From Bradyrhizobium sp. Ash2021 (lineage in GTDB: Bacteria > Pseudomonadota > Alphaproteobacteria > Rhizobiales > Xanthobacteraceae): a stretch of DNA of 64,000 nt. Where the stretch lies: contig NZ_CP100604.1 of assembly GCF_031202265.1 (NCBI RefSeq), positions 1,178,001 through 1,242,000 of the forward strand, written 5' to 3'. The notes beneath the pieces are model-generated. The model saw only the letters and a program-made list of their open reading frames with translations, had not been told where the DNA came from and ran no database searches. Made by a program: the position numbers and the translations under genes. Shown here piece by piece: positions 45,217 to 55,611 of this stretch (its first letter is position 1; each line of letters starts with the position of its first letter).

Positions 45217-46761
45217 TCAATGCGCGAGCCATTCGGGTTTGCTGGCGCCTCTCGGCACAAGGACCGTCTGGAAGGAGCCGGGTGTGCGCGACATTACGAT
45301 CTGATCTGTCATTCCCTGATAGGTTCCAAGCGGCGTTTCCGCGGTAAACAGATCCGGAGCGACGTAGGTGTGCTCGTCGGTCGAGCCCGCAGTCGATTTT
45401 GCGTACGCCTTGTCGAAGATGCCTAACGAGAGGAACCAAAGCACAATCCTTGTGAGGGAAACCACAACGCGATAGCTGCCTCCCTCGATCGCGCGCCGGC
45501 GCAGGGCTGCAAGGATTCCCGTCGTGCCTAACCAGGCGACCACGTTGTCGCAAATCGGTATAATCGGCGGTTGCTTCGGCCGAGTCGGGGAACCTTCAAT
45601 CGTGAAGAGGCCAGACACCGTGGCACCGATTTCATCGAACCCCGGCCGGTTCGACCACGGTCCCTTCTCACCGTGGAGAACGACGGTCGCGTGAATCAAT
45701 CCGGGCTTCTGCGCGCAAAGCGCCTCGGCATCGAGGTCGTGCCTTTTCAAGAACCCTGGCCGCTTGTTGGCAAAGAATACATCGGCATCCCGAAGAAGCT
45801 GATTGAACCGTGCGCGATCTTCCTTCGAGTCGTCGAGGATGGTGGAACGCATTCCCACCTGGACATCCCACGCGAAGGCTTCGATCTCCGAATCGCGGGG
45901 CCTCCAGATGTTGAGCACGTCCGCGCCGTACAGAGCCATGTCTCTTCCCATCGCGGCCCCCGCGATGACATGACCCATTCCCAATGCGCGGATGCCAGAG
46001 AGAGGAAGATTGCCCCTCGCCTTGAGCGGCACGGGCTCGCTCTCCCCAATTTTCTCCACCGTGATCAGCGGCATTTTGGAGAGGACTTGTGTATATTGGG
46101 GTTCGCGACGAATTTCCTCGTTCGTCCGCACCATCGCTAGAACGAGCCCTTCGGCCGCCGCAGCCTGCTCTAGTTCCACGGGGTCCCATTGGAGTATGGC
46201 GTTGTTAATTGACTCGGTACTCGGGCTGCAGCGGAGAAAATCGAGGGTTCGCACGAAGAGCTGAGGATAAAAGTCGAGCGCCACCACGTATCGTCCGTCG
46301 CGTGTCTCGCGAAAAAACGCATCCCCCGTCTTTAGGAATGGGCTAACCGCATAGCCACCGGGCGTGGGCGGTCGGCCGTTGACGGTTTCCCATTTGCCTT
46401 CGAAAAATCCGCAGAACCGCCGCAGCGCCTTGCGCACGTCTACGGAGATGTTCTGTCCTTCGTCGGTGGCTTGTCTCCAAAGAGCGGCCGCCGCTACGCT
46501 TCTCGCTGCCAGACCGACTGCAGCCATTGTCCCGAACCGCAGCGGACTTGGAAGAATTGGATCTTGTCCGTAGAAACTGAGTTCTCCGCCACAGTCGTCG
46601 CTCGTCATGCCGACATCCGCGAGGACTTCATTCACGCCCTTCTTCAGATCGAAGTCTGGCGATGTTGCCGGATGACTCAAACTGTCTTCCAGCGCCTCAG
46701 TTAACCGATTGCTCTCACCGTTCGTTTCAACCGTTCGGTTAGTTATTGTCGCGGTGCTCAT
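45217..46761 (-). CDS. CaiB/BaiF-type CoA-transferase, enlarged (514 aa)
   Basis: Family III CoA-transferase. The normal core appears in the second half: LSGIRALGMGHVIAGAAMGR, ADVLNIWRP, ADVFFANKRPGFLKRHDLD, GPWSNRPGFDEIGATVSGL. The first 250 residues look like the C-terminal half of such an enzyme (ISVDVRKALRRF, DGRYVVALDFYPQL, EEIRREPQY), so the protein reads as a permuted or one-and-a-half-copy form. It is the last gene of a three-gene operon with a carnitine-dehydrogenase-like gene, suggesting activation of a betaine-type acid as CoA ester. Confidence 0.85.
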   Translation of the reverse strand: MSTATITNRTVETNGESNRLTEALEDSLSHPATSPDFDLKKGVNEVLADVGMTSDDCGGELSFYGQDPILPSPLRFGTMAAVGLAARSVAAAALWRQATDEGQNISVDVRKALRRFCGFFEGKWETVNGRPPTPGGYAVSPFLKTGDAFFRETRDGRYVVALDFYPQLFVRTLDFLRCSPSTESINNAILQWDPVELEQAAAAEGLVLAMVRTNEEIRREPQYTQVLSKMPLITVEKIGESEPVPLKARGNLPLSGIRALGMGHVIAGAAMGRDMALYGADVLNIWRPRDSEIEAFAWDVQVGMRSTILDDSKEDRARFNQLLRDADVFFANKRPGFLKRHDLDAEALCAQKPGLIHATVVLHGEKGPWSNRPGFDEIGATVSGLFTIEGSPTRPKQPPIIPICDNVVAWLGTTGILAALRRRAIEGGSYRVVVSLTRIVLWFLSLGIFDKAYAKSTAGSTDEHTYVAPDLFTAETPLGTYQGMTDQIVMSRTPGSFQTVLVPRGASKPEWLAH

Positions 46762-46828
46762 TGCCGGTTTCCCTTCTATTTCAAGCCTTGCAAGATTGAT
46801 TTATTCCACCTTTCTTTCGTTGAGCGAC

Positions 46829-47809
46829 TTAGGCCGCAGCCATTGGTTCGGCACTCGCTTTGTTGAGGCCGATTTCTTCTCGTAGCTTGAGAAGCCCGAT
46901 TAAAACTCGGTTTTCCTCTTGAGCGAGCTGATCGACCGGGCGCCCGGCAGCTTCCCGCATGACTCCGTTAATGACGTTTTGCTTTAGCTCAGGCGTAATG
47001 TTTGGAGTTCCAAGGGCCTTCATCATGCCCTCCAGTGGAGGCATGAGATGATCCATGAAATGTTGGATCCCACCTGCGCCACCGCCCAAGTGCCATTGCA
47101 AGCTTTGGCCCATCACGCCCCAGCGAAGGCCGGGCCCAAAACAGACGGCAGCATCAGTGTCTTCCACGCTCAGAACGCCTTGCTCGATCATGTAAAGCAT
47201 CTCGCGGTAGAGCGCCGCCTGGAACCGGTTCGCCACGTGTCCGGGAAGCTCTTTCTTTAAATGGATAGGCTTCTTGCCGATCGAAGCATAGAAGCTGATC
47301 GCTTGCTGAATCGCGTCCGGCGACGTCTTACTACCACCGACGACTTCGACTAACGGGATGATATGCGGTGGATTGAATGGGTGTCCGATGACGACACGCT
47401 CCGGGTGTTTGCATTGCGATTGAATCACACTTGGCGTTATCCCCGACGAACTCGAAGCGAAAAGAGAATCAACCGGCGCAACCTCCTCCATCTCCGCGTA
47501 CAGCTTGATCTTGAAATCCGGACGTTCAGGCCCGTTTTCCTGGACGAGATCGGCCTCTGAGAGTGCTTCCTTCATGTTAGTCGTGAAGCGCAAACGGTCC
47601 CGCGACGCGCCCTTCGAAAGGCCAATGCTTGTTAGGTCCCGCCATGCCTCGTCAATGTATTCGCGCAGATTAGCTTCCGCCTTTGGCGCAGGATCGGTGG
47701 CGACGACATCCAATCCGCGGGCCAGAAATTCAGCGGCCCAACTAGCGCCGATGACTCCGGTGCCAACAATCGCTATTCGCCGAATTGGCTTGTCGTAGGA
47801 CATGGTCAT
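46829..47809 (-). CDS. 3-hydroxyacyl-CoA dehydrogenase family protein, L-carnitine dehydrogenase-like
   Basis: A 326-residue NAD+-dependent dehydrogenase. RIAIVGTGVIGASWAAEFLA binds NAD; SSSSGITPS, GHPFNPPHIIPLVEVVGG and LPGHVANRFQAALYREML are the catalytic-region signatures shared with carnitine 3-dehydrogenase. Carnitine would be oxidised to 3-dehydrocarnitine. The thioesterase domain often fused to it is absent. The assignment to carnitine rather than another 3-hydroxy acid is likely but not certain. Confidence 0.88.
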   Translation of the reverse strand: MTMSYDKPIRRIAIVGTGVIGASWAAEFLARGLDVVATDPAPKAEANLREYIDEAWRDLTSIGLSKGASRDRLRFTTNMKEALSEADLVQENGPERPDFKIKLYAEMEEVAPVDSLFASSSSGITPSVIQSQCKHPERVVIGHPFNPPHIIPLVEVVGGSKTSPDAIQQAISFYASIGKKPIHLKKELPGHVANRFQAALYREMLYMIEQGVLSVEDTDAAVCFGPGLRWGVMGQSLQWHLGGGAGGIQHFMDHLMPPLEGMMKALGTPNITPELKQNVINGVMREAAGRPVDQLAQEENRVLIGLLKLREEIGLNKASAEPMAAA

Positions 47810-47826
47810 CTCTCCGATGCGTTTGG

Positions 47827-48741
47827 TTAGACTTCGGCATAGGCGATGCCGGTGAGATTGCCCTGGGCGTAAAGGAAGTTGTGCTCGTTCTTTCCATCGA
47901 GATCGGCGGAATAGACCGAACCGGCGAAGTCGGTGACGAACATCCGGTTGCCGGGAACGTCAAGGGCGATGCCGATCCCTTCCATCAGGTGCGTGATCAG
48001 GATCTCCGGCGCTGACTTTTTGTCGATCGGCGCACGATTGACGGTGTTGCCGCGCGGAGGATCGCCGCGATCGGTCCAATACAGCACGCGATTTTTGAGA
48101 TCGAGCTCGAGATCGATCGGCTCCGGCAGCTGATCGAACAGCACCTCGATGTCAGAGCGGTTCGCTGGGTCCTGGCCGTTGGGAATATCTATGTTTGCGC
48201 GGCACAGACGGCCCAGCCCGCCCTTCGTCGGGCCTTTTTGCGTCCAATAGATTTTCCCAAACTTTGAATCGATGGTTATTCCGACGCACCACAGGGTCTG
48301 ATCGCGACTGTTTTTGTCGCCGCGGCCGGTCTCGACCAGCGTTTCGACCTGCGAGCCGTCGAGGCTCGCACGCATTACCCGCATGCCCTCGCGGTCGCAC
48401 CAATAGAGTTTGCTGCTGTCCTTATCGAGGTGGATTTGTTTCGGCGTGTGCGTGATGCCTTGCGGGACAATGACTCTGCGATTCCCGCCATCGAGGTCGG
48501 CTCGCTCGATTGAGCCATCGTCCAGGTTGGGGACGCCCATGTTGGTCCAATAAATATGACCCGCCTGCGCATCCACGACGATGCCGTCCGGGAAATGGCA
48601 GTCGGTAACAATGGTTTTGCGGTCTGATCCGTCGATATTCATCGAGTGAATTCGGTCGCCGCTCAGTTCGAGAACGAATAATCGGCCATGGCGGGTGGCG
48701 CCCGATGAGGCATTTGTTCTCGTGCCGTGGACTACGCTCAT
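47827..48741 (-). CDS. YWTD (LDL-receptor class B) beta-propeller protein
   Basis: A 304-residue protein from ATG 48741. Repeats of the YWTD type recur about every 45 residues: IYWTNMG, LYWCDREG, IYWTQKG, LYWTDRGDP, each following an ID/LD-G segment. They predict a six-bladed propeller. There is no signal peptide, so it acts in the cytoplasm. It is first in the operon with the dehydrogenase and CoA-transferase; a lactonase-like or hydrolase role is possible but not shown. Confidence 0.85.
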   Translation of the reverse strand: MSVVHGTRTNASSGATRHGRLFVLELSGDRIHSMNIDGSDRKTIVTDCHFPDGIVVDAQAGHIYWTNMGVPNLDDGSIERADLDGGNRRVIVPQGITHTPKQIHLDKDSSKLYWCDREGMRVMRASLDGSQVETLVETGRGDKNSRDQTLWCVGITIDSKFGKIYWTQKGPTKGGLGRLCRANIDIPNGQDPANRSDIEVLFDQLPEPIDLELDLKNRVLYWTDRGDPPRGNTVNRAPIDKKSAPEILITHLMEGIGIALDVPGNRMFVTDFAGSVYSADLDGKNEHNFLYAQGNLTGIAYAEV

Positions 48742-49261
48742 GGTTTGTCCTTTTGGGTGGCCGACGAGCCTGCAGAACCAAAAACTTCGCTGGCGACGAG
48801 CAGCGGTGAACGTCCGCTCGCGGAAGACCCCGCTCGCCAGACAAGCCTCCAAGGTCGCATTGCCTGGCTTGCCGCGTCTCAGCGCCGAGCGCCGTGAGGC
48901 CGTCTGAGGTCAGTCGGCGGTCTCAATAGTCCTAGTTGAGCGCTGACAGCCGGGGAAAAAAAAGCCAGCGCGGCTTACCCATGCGTCATTTTCCGGGCCC
49001 ACGATGTGTGACTTACCCAGCAACGGTAGGGGCGCTCCTCGCTTCGAACCGAAGGGATATCGCACCTCCGCACGCGGGAAACCGTTTCGCTGCGGAAACG
49101 ACTGTGCCGAGGTCTCCTTTGGGGTCAAAACCAGAAGTCGCGGAGGTGCCCGGCACTGGAGTGGACCAACGAGATTTGGGCGTAGGCTTGCGGTCCCAGG
49201 TCTTCGGTCGCCGCGAAATCATCTTAACGGAGGGATGAAAATGACCGTTCAAGTCTTTCGT
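48742..49261. other. Intergenic region, nothing recognised
   Basis: About 520 bases between the carnitine-type operon and the exporter operon; both are on the minus strand, so it should hold the promoter of the former and the end of the latter. I could not identify promoter elements or a hairpin with confidence. Confidence 0.45.
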
Positions 49262-50497
49262 CTATTCGAACCGTAATGCCACAATCGGATCAAGCCGCGC
49301 GGCCCGATGGGCCGGATAGAGGCCAAACGAAATTCCGACGAACCCTGCAAATCCACAAGCCAGGATGACTGCCCAGGGGCTGATCAGGATAGGCCAGCCA
49401 GCTTTCCATGCGATTGCGACCGCTGCGGCGGCTCCCAACGCCGCACCCACCAGCCCCCCGATCAGCGCCAGGATCAAGGCTTCGATCAGGAATTGCCATC
49501 GGATATCGCGGCGGCTGGCTCCGACGGCCATGCGCAAACCGATTTCGCGGGTGCGTTCGGACACCGAAACCAGCATGATGTTCATGATGCTGATGCCGCC
49601 AACGACCAGCGAAACCGCGGCCACCGCGATTAACAGAATTCCGAGGGTCCGCACGGCGGCCCCGCGTGCAATCAGGACATCCGCCGGATTCTCGATCCTG
49701 AAATCGCTGGGGGCATCCCCGCGAATGCGATGCCGCTGCCGAAGCAACGCCTCGATCTCGCGTTCCATCTCCGACATCGCGGTCGCATCCGACACCTTGA
49801 TCGAGATGAAATCCAGTGCTTGGCGGGTCGTGCCGCGCACGGCGCCGAGCACGCGGCTCTGCGCAGTCGACAGCGGAATGAACACGACATCGTCCTGGCT
49901 GCGGCCAGCTGCGCCCAACCCCTTGTTGTCCAGCACACCAATCACGGTGAATGGGACGTTGCCAATCCGAAATGTCTCTCCTATTCCCGCACGCCCATCG
50001 AAGAGCTCCTCGATGATCACCGACCCCACGATGGCAACTTTGGCTCCGGATGCGATCTCCTCGCCCGTGAAGGATCGGCCGTTGGTAACTTGCCATTCGC
50101 GCGCCACCAGATAGTCGGCATTAATTCCAGCCACCAGCGTCACCCAGTTCCTGTTTGCGGCCACGAGGGGCATGGAACGAGACAGCAGCGGGGCCGCGAC
50201 CTGCGCATCCACCAGTTCGCGGCGGATGGCCGCGGCGTCCTCTTCGGTCAGCGTCGGCTGTGTTCCGGATTCGAGCCTCGCTCCCCCGGCGTTTCGGGCT
50301 CCGGGCATGACCAGCAGGAGGTTGGCTCCAAGTGTGCGGATCTTCTCCGAAACTTCCGCTTGTGCGCCGGCTCCCACCGATACCATGCAGACCACGGCTG
50401 CGACGCCAACGACGATCCCAAGCATGGTCAAGGCGCTCCGCAGTTTGTTGACGCGAAGCGCTCGGGTGGCGATTCGTAAACTCTCCAGGGGACTCAT
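49262..50497 (-). CDS. MacB/FtsX-type ABC transporter permease
   Basis: A 411-residue inner-membrane protein with the MacB layout: a first membrane helix near residues 18-45 (RSALTMLGIVVGVAAVVCM), a large periplasmic domain (about 45-285) and three C-terminal helices, with the signature GGISIMNIMLVSVSERTREIG. It works with the ATPase and the HlyD-type protein upstream on this strand to export a peptide, lipid or drug. The start overlaps the ATPase stop by 4 bp. Confidence 0.92.
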   Translation of the reverse strand: MSPLESLRIATRALRVNKLRSALTMLGIVVGVAAVVCMVSVGAGAQAEVSEKIRTLGANLLLVMPGARNAGGARLESGTQPTLTEEDAAAIRRELVDAQVAAPLLSRSMPLVAANRNWVTLVAGINADYLVAREWQVTNGRSFTGEEIASGAKVAIVGSVIIEELFDGRAGIGETFRIGNVPFTVIGVLDNKGLGAAGRSQDDVVFIPLSTAQSRVLGAVRGTTRQALDFISIKVSDATAMSEMEREIEALLRQRHRIRGDAPSDFRIENPADVLIARGAAVRTLGILLIAVAAVSLVVGGISIMNIMLVSVSERTREIGLRMAVGASRRDIRWQFLIEALILALIGGLVGAALGAAAAVAIAWKAGWPILISPWAVILACGFAGFVGISFGLYPAHRAARLDPIVALRFE

Positions 50498-51225
50498 TGG
50501 GAAGAATCCAACGGGATGGCGTTCAGGAGCGAACGCTTGCCGGATGTCACGGCGTCCTCGATGATTCGCCCATCGTGCAGGGTGATCTGTCGCCGCGCGC
50601 GATCGGCGACTTCGGCGGCATGCGTAACCATGATGATCGTATGACCATCGCGATGAAGGCCCTCGAACACCGACAGAATCTCGTCGCTGGTGCTGCTATC
50701 CAGTGAGCCGGTCGGTTCGTCGGCCAGGATGAGGGCAGGATCGTTCACCATCGCACGGGCAATAACAACCCGCTGCTGCTCTCCTCCCGAAAGTTGATTC
50801 GGCCAATGATGACTGCGGCCAGCCAGGCCTACGCGGTCAAGCGCATCTTTGGCTGTGCGACGTCGTTTGGCGCGAGGAACGCTGGCGTAAACAAGAGGAA
50901 GTTCGACGTTTTCCAGCGCGGTTGCCCGCGGCAGGAGGGCTGGCAGTTGGAATATGAAGCCGATGTCTTTTCTCCTGATGGCTGCGCGCGTGTCCTCGCT
51001 CAGCCTTGCAGCTTCCCGGCCCCTTAGCGCATATTCGCCGGAATCCGGCCGCTCCAGGAGACCCAAAAGGCTCATCAAGGTCGACTTCCCCGAACCCGAG
51101 CGGCCGCGGATTGCAACGAACTCGCCGTGCTCGATCGAGAGCGACACGTTTGATACCGCATGGATGATCGTCCCCCCGGAGGGATAATGTTTTGAAATTC
51201 CAATGGTCCGGACCAGCGGCGGCAT
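50494..51225 (-). CDS. MacB/LolD-type ABC transporter ATPase
   Basis: A 243-residue ATPase from ATG 51225 (open upstream to 51318 without family character). Walker [14 protein letters not shown]-loop [11 protein letters not shown], signature LSGGEQQRV, Walker [10 protein letters not shown] and the switch His in MVTHAAE are all intact. It energises the permease at 49262-50497. Confidence 0.95.
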   Translation of the reverse strand: MPPLVRTIGISKHYPSGGTIIHAVSNVSLSIEHGEFVAIRGRSGSGKSTLMSLLGLLERPDSGEYALRGREAARLSEDTRAAIRRKDIGFIFQLPALLPRATALENVELPLVYASVPRAKRRRTAKDALDRVGLAGRSHHWPNQLSGGEQQRVVIARAMVNDPALILADEPTGSLDSSTSDEILSVFEGLHRDGHTIIMVTHAAEVADRARRQITLHDGRIIEDAVTSGKRSLLNAIPLDSSQ

Positions 51226-51265
51226 CCTAAAATCCAGTTTCAAAATCCGACCTTGGAATCCAACC

Positions 51266-52618
51266 TTAGAATCCAAGACGAACGCCGAAATAGCCCCTCT
51301 GCTTCTGCGAGTTCGCAATCCCGACGATCACTTGCTGGCCCTCGTTGAGCGCGCCCTCCAGCAGCGCTGCGCTGCTGTCGTCGCTCGCGCCGAGCCTCAC
51401 GACAACCGGGTCCGGTCGCCCGTCCTCGCCCACCAGCCACACCGTCGCGGACGCCTTGGAGGAGGCAGCCTGGTTCGCACTCTGGTGAGCCGACGCAGGA
51501 CCGGCGCCGTTTGGCCGGAAGCGCAGGGCCTGGCTCGGAATTTTGAGAATCTCGCCGGTATTGCTCACCACGATCCGCAGCTGCGCAGTCATTCCCGGCA
51601 ACAGCAAGAGGTCCGGATTCGGCGCGGACACGACGGTCGTATAGGTGACGACGTTTTGCACGACCTCGGGAGCCTTGCGGATCTGTAGAACCCGTCCGCT
51701 GAAGGTTCGATCCGGATAAGCGTCCACTGTGAACCGGGTCGCCTGGCCCGGCTTCAACTGCCCGACATCGGCCTCGTCGATTTTGCCGTGGACCTCCATC
51801 TCACGCAGATCGTTCGCGATCTTGAACAATGTTTTGGCTTCGAGGCTGACGGCGACGGTTTGTCCCGGATTGACATCCCGCTTGATGACGATCCCGTCAA
51901 TCGGCGCGCGGAGGACGGTACGTTCGAGATCAAGCCCCGCCTGATCGAGCGCCGCCTGCCTCTGCTCGACGACAGCCTCGGCATTCTCGAGATTGGCCTC
52001 GGCCATGTGCTTTTCTGCCGCCGCAATCGCAATGGCCTCCTCCTTCATCCGGATCTGCTCGAGGGAACCGCGCAGGTCGGCAGCCCCGGCATCGCGCTGA
52101 GCTTGCGCCTGACTCAAGTCTCGCTCTGTTCCGCTTCCGGTGCGCGCCAGCTCGCGCTTTCGCAGGAGGTCTCTCTCCACTTCATCTTGCCTGGCCTTGC
52201 TTGCCGCCGACTGTGCCTCCGCCAGTTTCCTGGCGGTCTGCGCATTCGTCACCGCGACTGTCGCTCGTTCCAGCGCAGCCTTTTCCACTTCGGCAGTCGC
52301 CCTCGCCACCCTCAGTGCGGCTTTGGCTTCACTGACGCGGGCGGCAAAGATCTCCGGATCGATCTGCGCGATCGGCTGCCCGGCCTTTACGGTATCGTTG
52401 AAATTGACGAACACTTGCGCAATTCGCCCCGACAGTTGCGAACTGACATCGACGCTGACAACCGCCTCGATCGTGCCGCTGGCCTTCACCAAAGTAGAGA
52501 TGCTGCCGCGTTCGACCGGTGCGGTGAGGAAGGTGGGGACCGAGCTTTCCTGGCCATAGGTGTAGCCCAGCCCGACTATCAGCGTGCAAAACAGACCTGC
52601 CACAACTACGAAACGCAT
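51266..52618 (-). CDS. HlyD/MacA-type periplasmic adaptor protein
   Basis: A 450-residue membrane-fusion protein. A signal anchor (MRFVVVAGLFCTLIVGLGYT) is followed by a lipoyl half (ASGTIEAVVSVDVSSQLSGR), a long alpha-helical hairpin (about 100-220), the second lipoyl half (LRAPIDGIVIKRDVNPGQTV) and beta-barrel domains. It connects the ABC permease to an outer-membrane channel. First gene of the exporter operon; ATG 52618 preferred over 52639. Confidence 0.93.
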   Translation of the reverse strand: MRFVVVAGLFCTLIVGLGYTYGQESSVPTFLTAPVERGSISTLVKASGTIEAVVSVDVSSQLSGRIAQVFVNFNDTVKAGQPIAQIDPEIFAARVSEAKAALRVARATAEVEKAALERATVAVTNAQTARKLAEAQSAASKARQDEVERDLLRKRELARTGSGTERDLSQAQAQRDAGAADLRGSLEQIRMKEEAIAIAAAEKHMAEANLENAEAVVEQRQAALDQAGLDLERTVLRAPIDGIVIKRDVNPGQTVAVSLEAKTLFKIANDLREMEVHGKIDEADVGQLKPGQATRFTVDAYPDRTFSGRVLQIRKAPEVVQNVVTYTTVVSAPNPDLLLLPGMTAQLRIVVSNTGEILKIPSQALRFRPNGAGPASAHQSANQAASSKASATVWLVGEDGRPDPVVVRLGASDDSSAALLEGALNEGQQVIVGIANSQKQRGYFGVRLGF

Positions 52619-52846
52619 GTGGCTATCACCCTGTCTCAACCTTTTGCCGTTCTCCTCGAGGCGTCAACGCACGCCTCGACGCCAGAACGGGTTGGTCAAT
52701 TCAAGCCGAACGTGTCCGACGAGCGCGCGTAAAACGCTGCCGCCGCCATTCGCAAACAGCAGCAGCTACTGCTCGCAGTTGGACGGCAAACCGCGACGGC
52801 CGCTGGAAGCGAACGAGACCCGACGCTCAATGCCGGACACCCCGGG

Positions 52847-53167
52847 CTATGGCACCTGTGACAAGCAAGCGACGTCGTATTGGGAAACGGCGGCCGTGGA
52901 ATTTGCGTGCGCTACCGATTCTGTGCCTGGATTTCCCGCATAGACGGTGCCTGCCTGCCCACTTGGGTTGAACGGCGACCCTGGCGCTGCAACAGCAGCC
53001 CCCGGAGTGTTAGTACCTGCGGTACAGCTAAAACCGTGATTGGAGCCGTGCTGACCTGTCGTGGGATTTTGGGCAGGTTTGGTGGGCGGACCGGCGCCCA
53101 ACACTACGCCCGCCGACGGAAGCACCAGACAAACGCCGATAGTGAGAGAGGCTAACACGTGTTTCAT
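52847..53167 (-). CDS. Small secreted Bradyrhizobium-type protein
   Basis: A 106-residue protein from ATG 53167 with GGGAG upstream. A signal peptide (KHVLASLTIGVCLVLPSAG) is followed by a Gly/Pro/Asn-rich mature part ending SQYDVACLSQVP. I recall this ending in small secreted proteins of Bradyrhizobium. Function unknown. Confidence 0.65.
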   Translation of the reverse strand: MKHVLASLTIGVCLVLPSAGVVLGAGPPTKPAQNPTTGQHGSNHGFSCTAGTNTPGAAVAAPGSPFNPSGQAGTVYAGNPGTESVAHANSTAAVSQYDVACLSQVP

Positions 53168-53504
53168 CTCTGCACTCCCTTTCAAGACTATGTTGCGCAT
53201 TGGAGACAGTTGTTTGGAGACATAACGTAGAGCGCATTGGCCAACGCTCTTACTTGCGCATTGACCATCGCCGTCCAGGCGGTGGGGCTCGATCGCTGCC
53301 AACAAAAACACCGGAAGGGCGCAAAAATTCCCAGCTGTCCCGATTTTTTTTGGAGCCACCCTCCGTCGTGCCCGAACATTTTTTCCGACTGCGGGAGTCC
53401 AAATCTGCCAGAGGTATCGAGGTACAGCGCTGCGCTCTTCGTAAATCCCCTGCGGAGCGAGACAACAGGCGCGAACAAGACCTGCTGAGGCGGCGCGCCT
53501 TCAT
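53168..53504. other. Intergenic region, nothing recognised
   Basis: About 335 bases upstream of the small secreted protein. No supported gene. Confidence 0.4.
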
Positions 53505-53705
53505 GCTGCGACTTCAGCCCTTCTTGCCGGCGTGCCGTTCCTGCGGACGATGATGTAATCGGGCACGAAGATGCCGAGCGGGCCGGCGATGTCGATAATC
53601 GCCTTCGTCATCTGGGCCGCCAGCCTGCGACAGCGTCGGATCGCCCAATGGGTGATTGTAACGGCAAGAATGTGATGTCGCCTGGTGTGCAGGTTTTCGG
53701 ATGCC
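53505..53705 (-). pseudogene. RadC/JAMM-domain protein, C-terminal remnant
   Basis: The minus strand reads YNHPLGDPTLSQA, the JAMM metal motif HNHPxGDPxPS of RadC with its first His lost. After a frameshift near 53620 it continues AQMTKAIIDIAGPLGIFVPD and YIIVRRNG, the RadC C-terminus. The rest of the gene is missing. Confidence 0.65.
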
Positions 53706-54411
53706 GGCTTGACGAGGCTATCGACGCGCTCCGACGACCGGCGTCCGAAAAGCGCCAAGGCACGAAATCGCGGGAAGTGGGGCACCGGCGGTGCCGCGGG
53801 CGCTATGGAGATTTAACCGCGGTACGTGATTTGAGTGCCGGGTAATTTTTCGAAGGGTGTACTGGCCTCGAAGGGATGCACAACTTTGGCGTTATGGCAC
53901 GAGTGTTGCACAAGTGGGGAAAGCTCCTTTTGCCTCTTATGTGATTTCAAAGAGTTAGGCGTTGTAAAAAGGTCACGTTCGACAACTTCTGCGCGATCAG
54001 CCTTGCGACAGCCATGGAGCATCATAGGGCGAACCAATTTTTGAAGACTGCAACAAACCTCAATTTTGTCCAACCGAAACTGTTTCAACCTACTCGTCAA
54101 GATGATCACTGCTTCTCCGATTGCACGGTGTTCGTCATTCAAATTCTTGACGATGCAGATGTGGTCTTCCGCATCTCGGACGCGGAATTTGCGGACGTTC
54201 TACGTTTCTACCCGCGGCCACCATGCTCGCAGGCAAGCCGCACCGCCTCAACGGGCGAACTATCGCGCAGCGATTTAGTGCGTTGGGGGCAAAGCGGAAA
54301 ACATATGCTCGCCTTGAGCTTTTCCGATTTTGACCCCAAGCGGTCATATCGAGCTTTTCGGCGACCGCCATGCCGGGAGCCGCGACAGCTCCCGGTCGAG
54401 GATCATTAAGT
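53706..54411. other. Long region without a supported gene
   Basis: About 700 bases. Open frames are present on both strands but none shows a domain, a good start or a signal peptide. It probably consists of decayed sequence between the RadC and monooxygenase remnants. Confidence 0.45.
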
Positions 54412-55611
54412 TTATTCGGCCGCAATCGGGTGCACGGTCCCGCCCTGACCTCGGCTCGCGAACACGAAGCCCTCGTAGCCGTTCTCAGCGACATCGTTGC
54501 ACTTCCTGCGGTATCCGCCGACGCCTTCCGGGCCGAGGTAGGGCAAGAAGCGGCGCGGCTTGCCGTCGATGTTGGCTCCCATGTACCAGGAATTGGCGCT
54601 AGGCATCAGGGTCGAGTTCACGACCTCGGCGACATGGGCACCCCACGCGTCTTGCGCCTGCGGGGTCGCCTCGATCGTTGCAAGCTTGCTTCTTCGCATG
54701 TGGGCGATGCATTCGGAGATCCACTCGACGTGCTGCTCGATCGACACCGTTACGTTCGACAGCACCGAGGGGCTCTGCGGGCCGGTGATCGTGAACAGGT
54801 TCGGGTAGCCGGCTATAGCCAGGCCGAGGTAGGTCTGCGGGCCGTCCTCCCACTCCTGCGCTAGCGCCCTGCCGCCGCGCCCCTTGATGCCGAGTTTCTT
54901 CAGCGAGCCGGTCAGCGCGTCGAAGCCGGTGGCGATAACGATAATGTCGAGCGGGTATTCCCTGCCGCCTGCGCGAATGCCGTTCGGCGTGATCTCCTCG
55001 ATTGGGCCGTCGGCGGTCGCATCCACCAGCACCACGTTCTTCTTGTTGAAGGTCTCGAAGTAGTTGGTGTCCAGTGGCTGGCGCTTGGTGCCGTAGGGGT
55101 AAGTCTTGGGGGTCAACTTCTCGGCGATCGCCGGGTCGTTAACGACCGAGCGGATCTTGCGCCTGAGGTAGTCGGCAATGACATCGTTCGCCTCCTTGGA
55201 GAAAAACATGTCCTGGTAGTTGGCCAGCCAGAAGGCGAAGCCGCCGGTGTCCCACATCTTGTCGAACTCCTGCTCGCGCTCCTCGGGCGTTGTCTCGAGC
55301 ACCGACTTCGGTATGAAGTTCAGATCGAAGCCGAAAAACGAATCCTTGATGCGCTGGCGGATTCCGTCGTAATCGGCCTTGCGCGCCTTGGTCACCTCGG
55401 GATCGACACAGCCGTTGCGCGCAGGCACGCAGAAGGTCGGCGTGCGCTGGAACACCGTCAGGTGCTTGGCCTGCTGCGCGATCTCCGGGATCGTCTGAAC
55501 CGCGGTGGCACCTGTGCCGATGACGCCGACGCGCTTGGCGGTGAAGTCGACGCCATCGTGCGGCCACGACGATTGAGCATCCGCGCATACCGTCTGGGTT
55601 ATCTTCATCAC
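54412..55611 (-). pseudogene. Baeyer-Villiger/flavin monooxygenase, 5'-truncated
   Basis: About 390 residues corresponding to the C-terminal two thirds of cyclohexanone-monooxygenase-type enzymes. The NADPH-binding motif GVIGTGATAVQTIPEIA is near the start, and IVIATGFDALTG and GPQSPSVLSNVTVSIEQHVEW follow. The N-terminal FAD-binding Rossmann domain (GxGxxG, normally about 150 residues) and the FxGxxxHxxxWP fingerprint are absent, apart from SWP. The sequence before DGVDFTAKR is unrelated. The product cannot be a working enzyme. Confidence 0.75.

Noticed and set aside
54014..54409. A 131-codon frame on the + strand and a 109-codon frame opposite it (53813-54142)
   Set aside because: No recognisable motif, poor starts and mutual overlap; left as unexplained sequence.
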